Assembly (NCBI GenBank): GCA_964023275.1
Contig: OZ029914.1
Span: 39,907,924 to 39,971,923 of the forward strand
Origin: Norana najaformis
Taxonomy: Eukaryota; Annelida; Clitellata; Crassiclitellata; Hormogastridae
Reading direction: 5' to 3'
DNA: 64,000 nucleotides
Position 1 is the stretch's first letter, and the number at the start of each line of letters is the position of its first letter. Of this stretch, positions 20,901 to 31,969 are shown piece after piece. Under the pieces are notes generated by a model. That model saw only the letters and a list, made by a program, of their open reading frames with translations, had not been told where the DNA came from and did not search any database. The position numbers and the translations under genes are program-made.

Positions 20901-23718
20901 AGTAGTAAAATTAAAAGAAATTTCATGCATGGTTTGTGGACATTACGACAAAATGTTGATCTAGAGCAACTACATGTAGATACTTTATGTGTTATTAAAG
21001 ATGCTGGCATTCTTACAATATGGAGATTCTTTGCTAATTGCGCTCAGTTCGATTATATTATGAACTGTTCCCAGCCGGCTTTGCATCAGAATTATGTGAT
21101 TTGTGAAATGAGTTTCACTGATATAGATATGTTAGATATGAGATAGATATGTTTGTATTGTGCTTTTGGTCACTTTTTCCGATGCACAACCATACACGTA
21201 CCACTTGAAACATCGGATAGTGTGTGAACATATCGCGCTTTCGTGCACTTTTACAAGAGTTCTAGATAATGGGATTTAATCGAAAGTGAGCCATAGATTG
21301 TTTTAGCATGAAGAATGTTTTAGGCATTTTAGGTATCGTAACATAAAACTGCAATATTTTGAGTTTTTTCTTTAGCACAAGTGATTTCAGTGGCATCTAC
21401 TGCAGAAGCAATGATAATGCCGTCACAATCATCGAAATTAGTATCAGAAATAATTTCTCCAGGGATCTACATTCCCGTTTCCATCCTTGTTATTGTGATT
21501 CTGATTGTGATCATTATTCTGTTGCTATTTCGAAGGTACTTAATTTTAACTCATTTGCTTTTTTATTAAATGAAACATAAAACTGTTACAGCAATAGAAT
21601 AAGAATATTCTTTTTGAACCGCAAATTGAATTTCAAGAAGAATAAGCTAAAGACAAACTAATAAGAAGACGGATTAGCCGCGCATTATTTTTAATATATA
21701 TATTTATGTAATATATATATATAAGATCTATATTATATATAATATATATATATATGTACCCACAAAGGTTAAGGCACTCGTCAGTTTTTCACATTTACCA
21801 TTAGGTTGCATTAAATAAGTATGCAATTCTTGGTAAGGTAAGGTAAACGTCAGCGATCATAGCTAGTCTTTGTGTGTTAGCTTATTCTGCAGTGACTTTT
21901 GAGCAAAATCTAAAGAGTTAACCCAGCACGCAATCAAAATCCTCTGAAGGCTGACTCATGTTTTAAGCGAGAGTGAAAATGATGGCCAGTAATTGAACAA
22001 GATGAAGAATTTTGATGTTAATCCATAAAAAACTGTTGAAAGACTTTATGGTACAGTTTCAATCTAGTTCCAAGTCATCAGAGCAGCATAACATTAAGAA
22101 CGACTGGATAAAACTATGACGAGAGTAAGGGAATGCAATAAAATAGGCAGCAGTAACAGGTGATACAGCTCCGCCGGTGAGCATCAGTGGATTGGGAGGA
22201 GACGATTCACTCAGCCGTTTAGGGTTTGGGGTCTCAAAATTAGCATAAAATTAACATATTAATCATTGGGCATAGTCAGACTGCTATTCATAGGTGTGTT
22301 CACAACAAAATGCAACATTATACATGTAATTAAACTAAGCTAAATATTTCTACTCCTATGTCATCTATATTTCAACTGAGATAAACTTATCTAGAGTCCT
22401 TTTTCAAGCATCAATACATTAATGCCTACAAAACTGAAAGCAGCTGGTTGTTCTATTCAAACTAATCTATAAGGAATCAAGTGCTCAAATGTTTTGTATT
22501 TATAACTAGACTATGGGAGTTCAAACATCCTAGAAACGCATAATACATTTCTATAACTGGGATGGCTCATACGTAAACACACATACTCACACAAGTTCAG
22601 TGTCAGAATTGAACTCTATAACACTGCAATAATATTGAAACAGAATGCTTTGGTTTTCTAAATAACTTGATCTAAGTATTTATGTTTGTGATTCATTTCC
22701 CAGGTCGTTGTGTGTCTGCCGTGAGAGGACATTCGCCAGCGAAGGTGAGAGAAATTTCAGTTCCCACTGTAGCTGATTGGTTAGGTCGCTCCGCCTGAAA
22801 CGCGGAGAGCATGGGTTCGAGTCACCCCTAGTAGTAAATTGTATAGGGATTTTCAACAAGTCCTTTATGTACACTTGCTCAGCGACATCGATGCTCTGTC
22901 GTATGGCAGTGTATGCACTTCTGAACTTTTGAAGAAGGGCAATAGCAAATACAATTATACATGTGTATTTGGATGATTCATTTAAGTATTGATTTATAGA
23001 GTTAAGTTGTTTCATCCTTATTAGTATTGTCAGCATCTTTTCTAATCTGTTTCCATAATTCAAGAAACCTTCTATGCATTAACTCATATTTTTATAAGGA
23101 CTATTAAGGAAATCATATTAGAGCAATGCGTTCACTTAGAAATTAATGTTGCATTTCGTAGATGCTGTAGTCGAGAATGGCCAGACGAACAACATCACTG
23201 AAATGATACATCTAAATGGAACTACGCCTCAAGGTATATCAAGATGTGCTTATGAAATAGACCTACTTAATTATTCTTAACTATATAAAATAGTCGATTA
23301 CAGAGTGTTGGGTTTAGTCATGGCCCTGTGGGTGATATCTCGCCAGCGCCGTTAAGTTCCTGAAACATCAAAGTTCAATTTATGAAACTTTATTTACTTT
23401 GGGGTCGCAAATCTAGATCATCAATAGAGACAACTTATGAATGAGATTTTTTGTAACAACATTCGTATCATTTGTATTTAACCTGGTCTTATTTTCTGAT
23501 AACAACGAGAAAATATTATTATGAGTAGTAACCAACAGCAAACTAAGAGCGATAGCCATGAACATTTTATAATGTCTTCCGTCAATTTGTGTGTTTGTGT
23601 AGGAACAACCAGTACACTCAAAAGGAACAATGAAATGAAACAAGTCAACATCTTACAAAACGGTGCTTCAAACATCCACGAAATGCTAGAGAGAAATACT
23701 CCGCTCTTACAGAGCTGA
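17884..23718 (+). CDS. Gene A: three-Ig-domain transmembrane receptor, tyrosine-free tail
   Basis: Predicted type I membrane protein of 438 residues. Exons are 17884-17926, 18422-18742, 19353-19664, 20586-20837, 21376-21535, 22704-22744, 23162-23233 and 23603-23718. All are GT-AG and sum to 1,317 nt in frame. Layout: signal peptide MFVKTICLFAMLYI, V-type Ig (15-121), second Ig (122-225), Cys-rich Ig-like domain (226-309), a stalk plus TM segment (TM about 340-361), and a 76-residue tail with no tyrosine. The tail begins with a Cys/Arg juxtamembrane stretch (SLCVCRERTF) and ends TPLLQS. Genes B and C have the same exon plan, but A is clearly more diverged. Function is unknown. The tail carries no ITIM or ITAM, so any signalling would need a partner or another route. 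A TATAAT-like stretch lies at 17,788, but no strong promoter is seen. Confidence 0.88.
18422..18742 (+). CDS. Gene A exon 2: V-type Ig domain
   Basis: 321 nt, phase 1-1. Core residues are VILKC, VEWRH, and DDAGTYTC, with the domain ending ELIVFG. The exon length is identical in A, B, C and E. Confidence 0.92.
19353..19664 (+). CDS. Gene A exon 3: second Ig domain
   Basis: 312 nt, phase 1-1. It contains LMSCDMRYQGNLVPVLEW and YTCRVRY. It has an extra pair of upstream cysteines (FCTTT and NNCGL), as in B and C. It is 12 nt shorter than in B and C. Confidence 0.9.
20586..20837 (+). CDS. Gene A exon 4: Cys-rich Ig-like domain
   Basis: 252 nt, phase 1-1. Seven cysteines are present, with CKYKW, GNYTCIATC and LNYKC as landmarks. 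The pattern C...W...GNYTC suggests a divergent Ig fold with additional disulfides. Very similar exons occur in B and C, none in D or E. Confidence 0.85.
21376..21535 (+). CDS. Gene A exon 5: stalk and transmembrane segment
   Basis: 160 nt, entering in phase 1 and leaving in phase 2. A Ser/Ile-rich stalk of about 28 residues precedes a hydrophobic run (YIPVSILVIVILIVIIILLL) ending FRR. In B and C the stalk part is almost absent (97 and 100 nt exons), so A carries a longer spacer. Confidence 0.85.
21690..21760. repeat. AT palindrome in gene A intron
   Basis: A run of TATA repeats reads as an imperfect inverted repeat around AGATCT (about 21,725). It could form a hairpin in single-stranded DNA or RNA. 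Confidence 0.7.
22704..22744 (+). CDS. Gene A exon 6: juxtamembrane microexon
   Basis: 41 nt between TTCCCAG and GTGAGA, entering in phase 2 and leaving in phase 1. It encodes SLCVCRERTFASE. It aligns with LLCTCKKRRCNSN in B and LLCTCKERRCLCISD in C, which confirms that it is real although very short. The clustered Cys next to the membrane could be palmitoylated (inference). Confidence 0.8.
22757..22950 (+). repeat. tRNA-derived SINE
   Basis: The head has A-box-like CTGATTGGTTAGGTCGC, an anticodon-arm-like CTCCGCCTGAAACGCGGAG hairpin, and B-box GGGTTCGAGTC. The body, 'CATCGATGCTCTGTCGTATGG...GAAGAAGGGCAAT', recurs at 51,250-51,425 on the minus strand, with a related copy at 26,740-26,912. 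It lies only 12 nt beyond gene A exon 6. Confidence 0.8.
23162..23233 (+). CDS. Gene A exon 7: tail exon
   Basis: 72 nt, phase 1-1, between TTCGTAG and GTATAT. It encodes AVVENGQTNNITEMIHLNG then TTPQ. It takes the place of the SEAECFATMPS exon in B and the LEALSSYHANV exon in C, with little sequence conservation. Confidence 0.75.
23603..23718 (+). CDS. Gene A exon 8: last tail exon
   Basis: 116 nt, entered in phase 1 and ending in TGA. It encodes a 37-residue end containing KQVNILQNGASNI and NTPLLQS. Gene C has KQINISGNDATSI at the same place and all three end in LLxxS. Confidence 0.82.
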
Positions 23719-23964
23719 ATTCTCCCTTCATTTTGTCTTGTCATTTAATTGAAGCACGTGTTCTTTAACTGGAATGCAAGAAAAGAAAGTGTGCACTGTA
23801 ATTCTGATAAAACAAGTTGGGTTACTTGTACAATATGTGTACAGAAGCGATTCATGACACAATCCTACACTAGCAGCCTGTGTAGAGCCGTGGGCAGAAG
23901 GCAAATTTGGAGAGACACATGGTGAGAGAGATGCATGATTAGAGAGATCCAAGAGTGTGTTAAT

Positions 23965-24370
23965 GGTTAAGAACTAAAAGGCATCTGCCTAATGATTAAA
24001 GCATTAAACGACAAAGCCTGTTTACAAAGAACTGACGGCTTTCTGTTATCAGCTAAGGATCAAACGCTTATGATCATCGCATCCTTTGAGAGAGTAACCT
24101 ATTATTCGCTTTAAAAGTAACTTATGTACTAAAGTATTTATCTGGATATCTGTAAAGCGGTAAAGCGGTTAACGGTTAAGAACTAAAAGGCATCTGCCTA
24201 ATGATTAAAGCATTAAACGACAAAGCCTGTTTACAAAGAACTGACGGCTTTCTGTTATCAGCTAAGGATCAAACGCTTATGATCATCGCACCCTTTGAGA
24301 GAGTAACCTATTATTCGCTTTAAAAGTAACTTATGTACTAAAGTATTTATCTGGATATCTGTAAAGCGCT
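23965..24370. repeat. Recent tandem duplication, ~209-bp unit
   Basis: The unit starting 'GGTTAAGAACTAAAAGGCATCTG' at 23,965 repeats at 24,174, ending about 24,367. I noticed one clear base difference (GCATCC against GCACCC). The near identity indicates a recent event just downstream of gene A. Confidence 0.92.
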
Positions 24371-24379
24371 CGCTTCGAG

Positions 24380-25095
24380 CGTGCATAGACAAATGAACAG
24401 TTAAGTGCCTTGCCCCGACGACTATGTCTTGTTTATAATGACACTGCTGCAGGAATATTGTCTGCATATGTGGCCTTAGAAACTGCTTTTATTTTATTCT
24501 TTGTATTGCCATAAAACAGAAATCTGCTGATGCTGGTCGTCGAGGTTTCTGCTACTACTAGCCGGCAATTTTATATACATCCTTAATGTCTCAGACGACA
24601 TTATAACCAGTTCATTTAAAAGGCGTCCTATTAAATTTATAACAATCCCAGTTCATTCGGCGATTTACATGATAATAGAATATACTGCAAATTTATAAAA
24701 CAGATTGCCTTCACATGTGTCATAACATTGTGATTCTTACTCGTAAGATTTGTATTTGGAATGAAACTTGAACCTACTTTTATAAACTGTGGTTGCATGT
24801 GTTATATTGGCATTATGTTGATCCTTATTTAATGGCATTACTGTTTGCTGTATATAGTTTACATTATACTCCAGTTTGTTTTTGTTTTTATTATTGCATG
24901 AATGATACTTGGGCGTTCACTGTGTTTTAGTTGGCTAAATGAAACTCTTCTCACCATTAACAGGGACAACTTATGAAATGTTTAGCATATTTATTAAAGC
25001 AAAAAATGCACATTTATTGTATTTACTACAGTATTCGAGAAACGTACAAAGAAGCGTCTGAGAAATATACGAATAGCTTTGTTTTCTTATTGTGT
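24380..25095. other. Intergenic DNA, nothing recognised
   Basis: AT-rich, with no domain-bearing frame or repeat signature seen. Confidence 0.5.
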
Positions 25096-25099
25096 TACT

Positions 25100-26095
25100 T
25101 TAAATTTTAAATCTGAAGGTGCGTTTTTTGCTTTTATGAAAGACCCGCGCAGAGATTGCAAGGCGTGAAGTGTTGTTGAGTGCGTATGATGGGTCGAATA
25201 TTATGTGTTGATACATTGAAGTTTTGGTGATAGTTCTGACCAAGATGTTTGGATCATTTTGAAGCTTAGCCGAGTTATCTTTTGAAATTCCAATAAAAAG
25301 CAAGTTACAGGAATCAAGAGGGGTGGAGACCAGTAAATCTACAACCCAAACCAAGGCAGAAAAAGGAATGATAAGTCTAGTCTTTCGGATATCACAAATG
25401 CGATAGTGACCTGCCCTACACTTTGAGCTAATATGTTCACTGAAGGATGAGTCAGAATTAAATACAACACCAAAATTACTAGCCGAACATTTGCGAAGTA
25501 TGACAGAATTGCCTAGGTGAACTGAATCCAAGGATTCAAATTTGTACCTAAAAGTGAGAACTCAGCTTTGGATGTATTTAGCAGAAGTCTATTATCTTTC
25601 ATCCAATATTACACTCGGTTAAAACCTCAGAAAATAGAGGAAGAGAGCTGGAAGATGAATAATTATCAAAAAAAAATATAGAGCTGAATATCGTCAGCAT
25701 AAAGATGATGTTTGAGGTCACTTTGATTCAATAAAGTACTTATTGAGTTTTATAGAAGAGAAAAGCAAGAACCGAGAAGAGAGCCCTAAGGGACGCCCGG
25801 GTGAGTGGTGTCTGGACCGAAATTGATCCTCCAATAGACTGCAGGAAGTAAGATATGGCTAGAACCGATTGAGGGAAAGACCTGATACTCCAAACCAGTT
25901 CTCAAGGCGACGGAGAAAGATAGCGTTTTATACAGTGTCGACTGCAGCAGATAGGTCAAGAAGAGCAAGTGTCCATAGAGCAGATAACATCAATGTCGAC
26001 AGAGAGACGAGCCGTTGCAGTGGGATGAAATTTTCGATATTCTGACTGGAATGGGAGAATTAAAGAGTTTGAAGGCAGATGTACCTACGATTCAT
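25100..26095 (-). mobile_element. CR1-like LINE fragment, decayed
   Basis: Minus-strand frames, broken by stops, read in order FQSEYRKFHPTATARLSV (RT region, near 26,040), a segment like 'NRLLLNTSKAEFSLL' (near 25,570), NFGVVFNSDSSFSEHI, DSCNLLFIGISKDNSAKLQN, and ISARVFHKSKKRTFRF. This is the usual order of CR1-like reverse transcriptases. Confidence 0.78.
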
Positions 26096-26150
26096 CGTTC
26101 AGCCGATGGACATATGGTGTATTAACAAAAGCACTGCTTACTTACTTAAT
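26095..26150 (+). repeat. CR1-like LINE 3' tail, plus orientation
   Basis: 'GCCGATGGACATATGGTGTATTAACAAAAGCACTGCTTACTTACTTA' is the same tail family as at 715-800, in the opposite orientation to the neighbouring LINE body. Confidence 0.7.
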
Positions 26151-26739
26151 TGCTTTTTGACGATACGCTCAAAACGTTTAGAAGTAAGACTCAAGAATTG
26201 TCCGAAATTTAAAACAACACTTTCCGTCGACTGCTTTTGATCAATCTCTGACTTATTCAATCACTCACTAAGTAACTCACTTACTAACTCACTCACGCAT
26301 TCACCGACTTCAAAAAGCCGGTTTAAAAATCTGTTTTTCTGGCTAATGTATTCTTTCTAAGAATTCATCTTACTCGGAAACACAACGACCATGAAATTCA
26401 GCGCAGCAGAAGGACATAATAACTGGAAAGTGGCTATGAATAGGACTATTTGTACAGAATCTAATACAGACATACAAAAGATAACCGATTTTTTGCTTTT
26501 CTAATCTATAATTAAGCGCCTTCTCTCACGATGACTTCAGATTACTTGGCTGCCTTCCCGGCCTAAATTTGGACATTCCTAATAACCTTTTGGACTATTC
26601 ATTTCCAAAGAAACTAATTAACTCGTGGAGAGTCGAAAGGGTTTATACAAATAAGCAATTCAAACAATAACCCGAATCGTTCAACGTCTTTATAACCCTT
26701 GATGGCAATACCTAATAGCATTCTATAAAGGGTATTATT

Positions 26740-26912
26740 TCTGCATGTTTTAAGCGCTACTTTCTAACGACTAAGTATCAGTCGATGACGCTGAACAATG
26801 GCTTGTTCAAGGTCCCTTTTCATTAACCGCGTCAGGTAGGCTCGAACCCATGCATACTCTTCGTGTTACATGCCCAGCGCGCGCTCTAACCAATCGGCTA
26901 CAGTGGGGTAGA
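26740..26912 (-). repeat. tRNA-derived SINE copy
   Basis: On the minus strand it begins CCACTGTAGCCGATTGGTTAGAGC (A box) and continues to GGGTTCGAGCC (B box). The body contains a diverged form of the CGTCATCGA segment seen in the other copies (22,757 and 51,250). Confidence 0.75.
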
Positions 26913-26944
26913 ATAGTAATAGGTGTCATAAGAGGTGGTAGAGC

Positions 26945-28302
26945 TGGGCCGGAAAGCTAACCCATATCAATGTCACGAGAATGAGTTAGATTGATAGAAA
27001 TTAGTGGAAAACAGAGCCGATATTTTGTGATGACCCTTATAGCGTCATGATTCACATTCCTGTCTACAGTGTTTTGAATGTGTCCATAAAACGTCTGCAG
27101 ACATGAAAATGCCACAGAAAACGCAAGGGAGTAAAGAACAGCTGAAAGCCAGAGCTGTGTAAGCCTTTGGCCTAATTACTTCATGGGACTGGATAGTTCG
27201 AGTTTTGTTAATTGCACTGAACGTCAATCACTTGAAGTTATCTGTAAACATTAAATAAAGATCTCCGGAAAAGCGCTGGGTTTTTACTGTTAGTTTACAC
27301 TGCTGATAAGGTCCAGTATTCGTGAACTTAGATTAGAAGTATTAATTTGTATGCAAGTAACTAAGTATGTAACTAAATATGTATGCGTATGTATGTATGT
27401 GTGAATGCATGCATGTGTGTATGTATGTGTGTATGTTTGTATGCATGTAACTCACTTACTAATTCACTCATAAAGCCATAATATTTATTCATTATCTAAT
27501 TCTGAGAATGAGCTGAATTGATCTTACCTAGAGAGAAGATCAGCATTGTTACAAGTTTGGCATAGTGGAAAGATACAACGAGAATCTGTGCCATAATGAG
27601 GGTTAAGGTAATTTACATCATAACGTGAATGAATTGAGGGTGTGAGACAGAGGCCTACAAGGCCGGAAAACTAACCCCTATCAATGGCTCGAGAATGAAC
27701 TAGAACGATGGAAACAGTTTATCCACAAGCGGTAAACGTCGAGCTTATATATTTCGTGATGACCTTTATATTGCCATGATTCGTATTCCTGTTTAAAGCC
27801 GTTTTAACATAGCTATAAAACGTATGTACCACAAAACAGCTAACAGCCGGAGCTTTAAAAGCTTTGTGGCCTAATTACGTGACAAGACTGAATGGTTCGG
27901 GCTTTTTAATTGCACTCAACATCAGTCATTATAAGTGATCTACATATAGATATGAAATTGAGAATTCTGGAAAACGCTGGGTCTTTACTAGTGGTTTACG
28001 CGGCAGATTTCGTCCAATTTTCATGAACTACCGTTTGAAGTAATAACTCTTATGTATGTAAGCATGTGTGTGTGTATGTATGTATGTATGTGTGTGTGCA
28101 CAGCCATAATATTTATTCATTTTCCATTTCTGAAAACGAGCTGAATTGATCAAATGATCTTATATAGACAGAGATCAGCACTGTTGCAAGTTTGGTATAG
28201 TGGGAAGATGCAACGGTTGTTTGTGTCTTAGTGAGGTTTAAGGGAATTTACATTATAACCTGACCGAATAGAGGGTGCGAGACAGAGGCATACAAACAGA
28301 GT
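26945..28302. repeat. Diverged tandem duplication, ~0.65-0.7-kb unit
   Basis: Copy 1 runs about 26,945-27,660 and copy 2 about 27,662-28,302. Shared blocks in order: 'GGCCGGAAA.CTAACCC', 'TTTTGTGATGACC', 'TAATTGCACT.AAC.TCA', a TATG microsatellite, 'CATAATATTTATTCATT' and 'GAGACAGAGGC.TACAA'. Non-coding. Confidence 0.8.
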
Positions 28303-28574
28303 TCGAGGCATACGGCCGTTTTTCTCTTTGACCCCGATTCAGAAGAACTGTCTAGGCGTTCAAGGAACGCATTTGTACAGATACATTAAAAAGGGCTTCA
28401 TATAAATGCTCTGGATGAATGGCGGTCCTTTCATTGCATGTGATGACAATGGTATGGGTTGCAAAGAGTTGGCCAACGAAAGGAGAACCTCACTTGCCAA
28501 GTTATCGAATTGTAATATTTGCTCGGTCGGTGTTATTAAAATGTTTTAGCCGGAAATGAATTGTTTAGCCAGCG

Positions 28575-28905
28575 AAATAGAGTTATATGTATGTATGTAT
28601 CACTAAACTTGTAAAGCGCCTTTTAGTAACTCACAAAGGCGCTGCAGCAAACTACCTAACGGTCTCTAAATAGTAACGTCTTGAGACTGGCAGAAAATGT
28701 TTCTTGAAACGTTGAACAGACAAGGGATCTGATGTCTGGTGGAAGTGTTCCAGAGAGACGGCCCACAGTAGAGAGGGCGCGGCCCGCCCGAGCAGATGTA
28801 CGAGAACGGGGTACAATGAGTTGACCATGTGTCACCGATCGTAGTCTCTGTCGACCAGGTTGATCAGCAACTGGCTTGATTAGCTCTTTGATATAATCCG
28901 TAGTA
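28575..28905 (-). mobile_element. CR1-like LINE C-terminal/3' fragment
   Basis: The minus-strand translation contains LRSVTHGQLIVPRSRTSARA and STVGRLSGTLPPDIRSL, like the '.VPR.R....RAFSVAGPRLWNSLP..IR' block of CR1 proteins. A GGCGCTTTA-type 3' end and a TACA microsatellite follow. Confidence 0.7.
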
Positions 28906-28921
28906 TTGTGTAACAGATATA

Positions 28922-30225
<1,304 letters not shown>

Positions 30226-31850
30226 TTGCGTTTCCCACACGTATTTACTGCATTTCGGGCGGTTTTTGCCGCATGTTATGGTGACATTCTCGGACTGGAA
30301 TGTTTTACCTATAGAGGGAGGACAGGATGCCACGTGGACAGTCAAGTCTCAGACCTACAGACCTACGTACGCCGCCTGCGCCGCCTGGGAAATCTTGGAT
30401 TCGAAGGAGGAAGGACGAAGAAAGTCTTCGGAGTGTCACCGACCTTCAACAATGGAGTGGCTTAACTACCTACCGGCCGATGACAGACTAATGCCTGTCC
30501 TGCGCATATCCGTCGATTCGAGGAAAATGCTGACGCCGCGTCGTCATCCATCTACGAGGGACTTTTGGACGGTGAGACAACCATAAGCCGTCGGCGGTGA
30601 ATCACAACGCCCATCATCGTTCTTCGTCCTCGATGCTACGTCATTCACGAACTCTGAACATTCTGTCATGTTTGAACTAGAACTTTGGAATCTGTTGATC
30701 GGGCTTCGCGCGTGCGTGAGAGCTTGCCACTGGTTTCTCTTCTAGTCATCTGAACACAGATGAACACAGATGAACACAGATGAACACAGATGAACACAGA
30801 TGAATGTTTTTTCCTTAATGGCGTTTAACTTCGTTAAGGCGAGAGCAGAGAGCAACTCTGATTATTTTTTCTTCCAGAGGCGCTATCCAGATTTCTCATT
30901 ACAGTTAAAGTTACACTTACGCTTATACTACATAAATTGCATTACCAGTTACATTTTGTGACAGCGTGGTAGGCCACCATGCAGACATGCAGGTTCCTTT
31001 TTGCCATAAAATTAGAACTACAAATAATGCAGTTATGCCATCTTTAACAAAGAAAGGTCAAGATCAACATTTCTCATTTAAAGTGAATATTTTACCGCCA
31101 CCCCTCGTGGATGTCGAATGGTTACGGCTAAGGTTTTTATTTGGGAATACAGTTTATTTAGAAGCTGCCTTGCGCATTACAATGCCGGCGCTATAGAATT
31201 TACATAATAGCGTAGAACAGATGCACCTCTGCTTTGTTTGACACGTGAAGCACTTTCGCATTGAAAATAATAGGCTTGTTTTCGCTAAAGTTACTGGACC
31301 TTTCTTTTTTCATGTGCACTGATAGTGATCTAAACTTTAATTGAATGGCCACGAATGCCCTAGTAATTTAGGCTTGGTCGCTGCTGATTACTTTATTTTA
31401 GATTGTTTGTGGACCGATTCTTTCGTGACCGTCGTGACAGTCGTGATCGTCATGACCGTTATGACCGTATGACGGCGACAAATCAACTTTCCGTCTTTCT
31501 CATTGGCGTAAAATGATTTTAGTTAACAAAAGGCAGCAAATCAGTAGAAAACCCGATAGCCACGTTAATTGAACCCTAATTGATGAGCTCATGTTTCTAA
31601 CATTGCACAACATATCTGCAAAATCCCTCTGAATTGACGAAACGTTCTTGAATTGAGCCAGATACCACTGATCGATTTGCTATTTATAGCTTTTTTGATT
31701 TTCCATGAACTTTCCTAATCACTTTCGTTATCACCAGTTGGTCAAAATTACCGTTGTACGTTTAACCATCCTTTATTTAGTCAACGATGAACAATCTTTT
31801 GGAAAAACTAGACCGGGAAGTTTCCTTAATATCTTATTACAAACGAACTT
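30226..31850. other. Gene B 5' flank, duplicated at gene C
   Basis: Collinear similarity to about 53,850-56,160 upstream of gene C. Examples: 'GGTTTTTGCCGCATGTTAT', 'GTAAAATG.TTTAGTTAACAAAA'-type segments and the TATA region. It includes a small tandem array of a TGAACACAGA unit. No gene was seen. Confidence 0.7.
30748..30803. repeat. Minisatellite, about five TGAACACAGA units
   Basis: Direct perfect repeats of 'GATGAACACA' (10-bp period). They are absent from the corresponding gene C flank. Confidence 0.9.
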
Positions 31851-31851
31851 T

Positions 31852-31857
31852 TATAAA
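31852..31857 (+). promoter_or_regulatory. Putative TATA box of gene B
   Basis: TATAAA lies 118 nt before the gene B ATG. Gene C has TATAAA 117 nt before its ATG within similar sequence ('GTCAAa.TGGTCgAAATAAGC' lies between box and ATG in both), so the spacing is conserved. Confidence 0.55.
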
Positions 31858-31969
31858 GGCCTTTGAGCGCTGACGGTTGGCTTCAGAGTGGCGGTGGCTA
31901 AATTAAGATATTGCTTGTGTCAAACTGGTCGAAATAAGCCGTTTAATGCATAATTCTAAAGTATCTAAA

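Noticed and set aside
22757..22840. Functional tRNA gene (anticodon-arm-like CTGAAAC loop)
   Set aside because: The T arm pairs poorly and the head is attached to a repeated body found at other loci, so it is a SINE.
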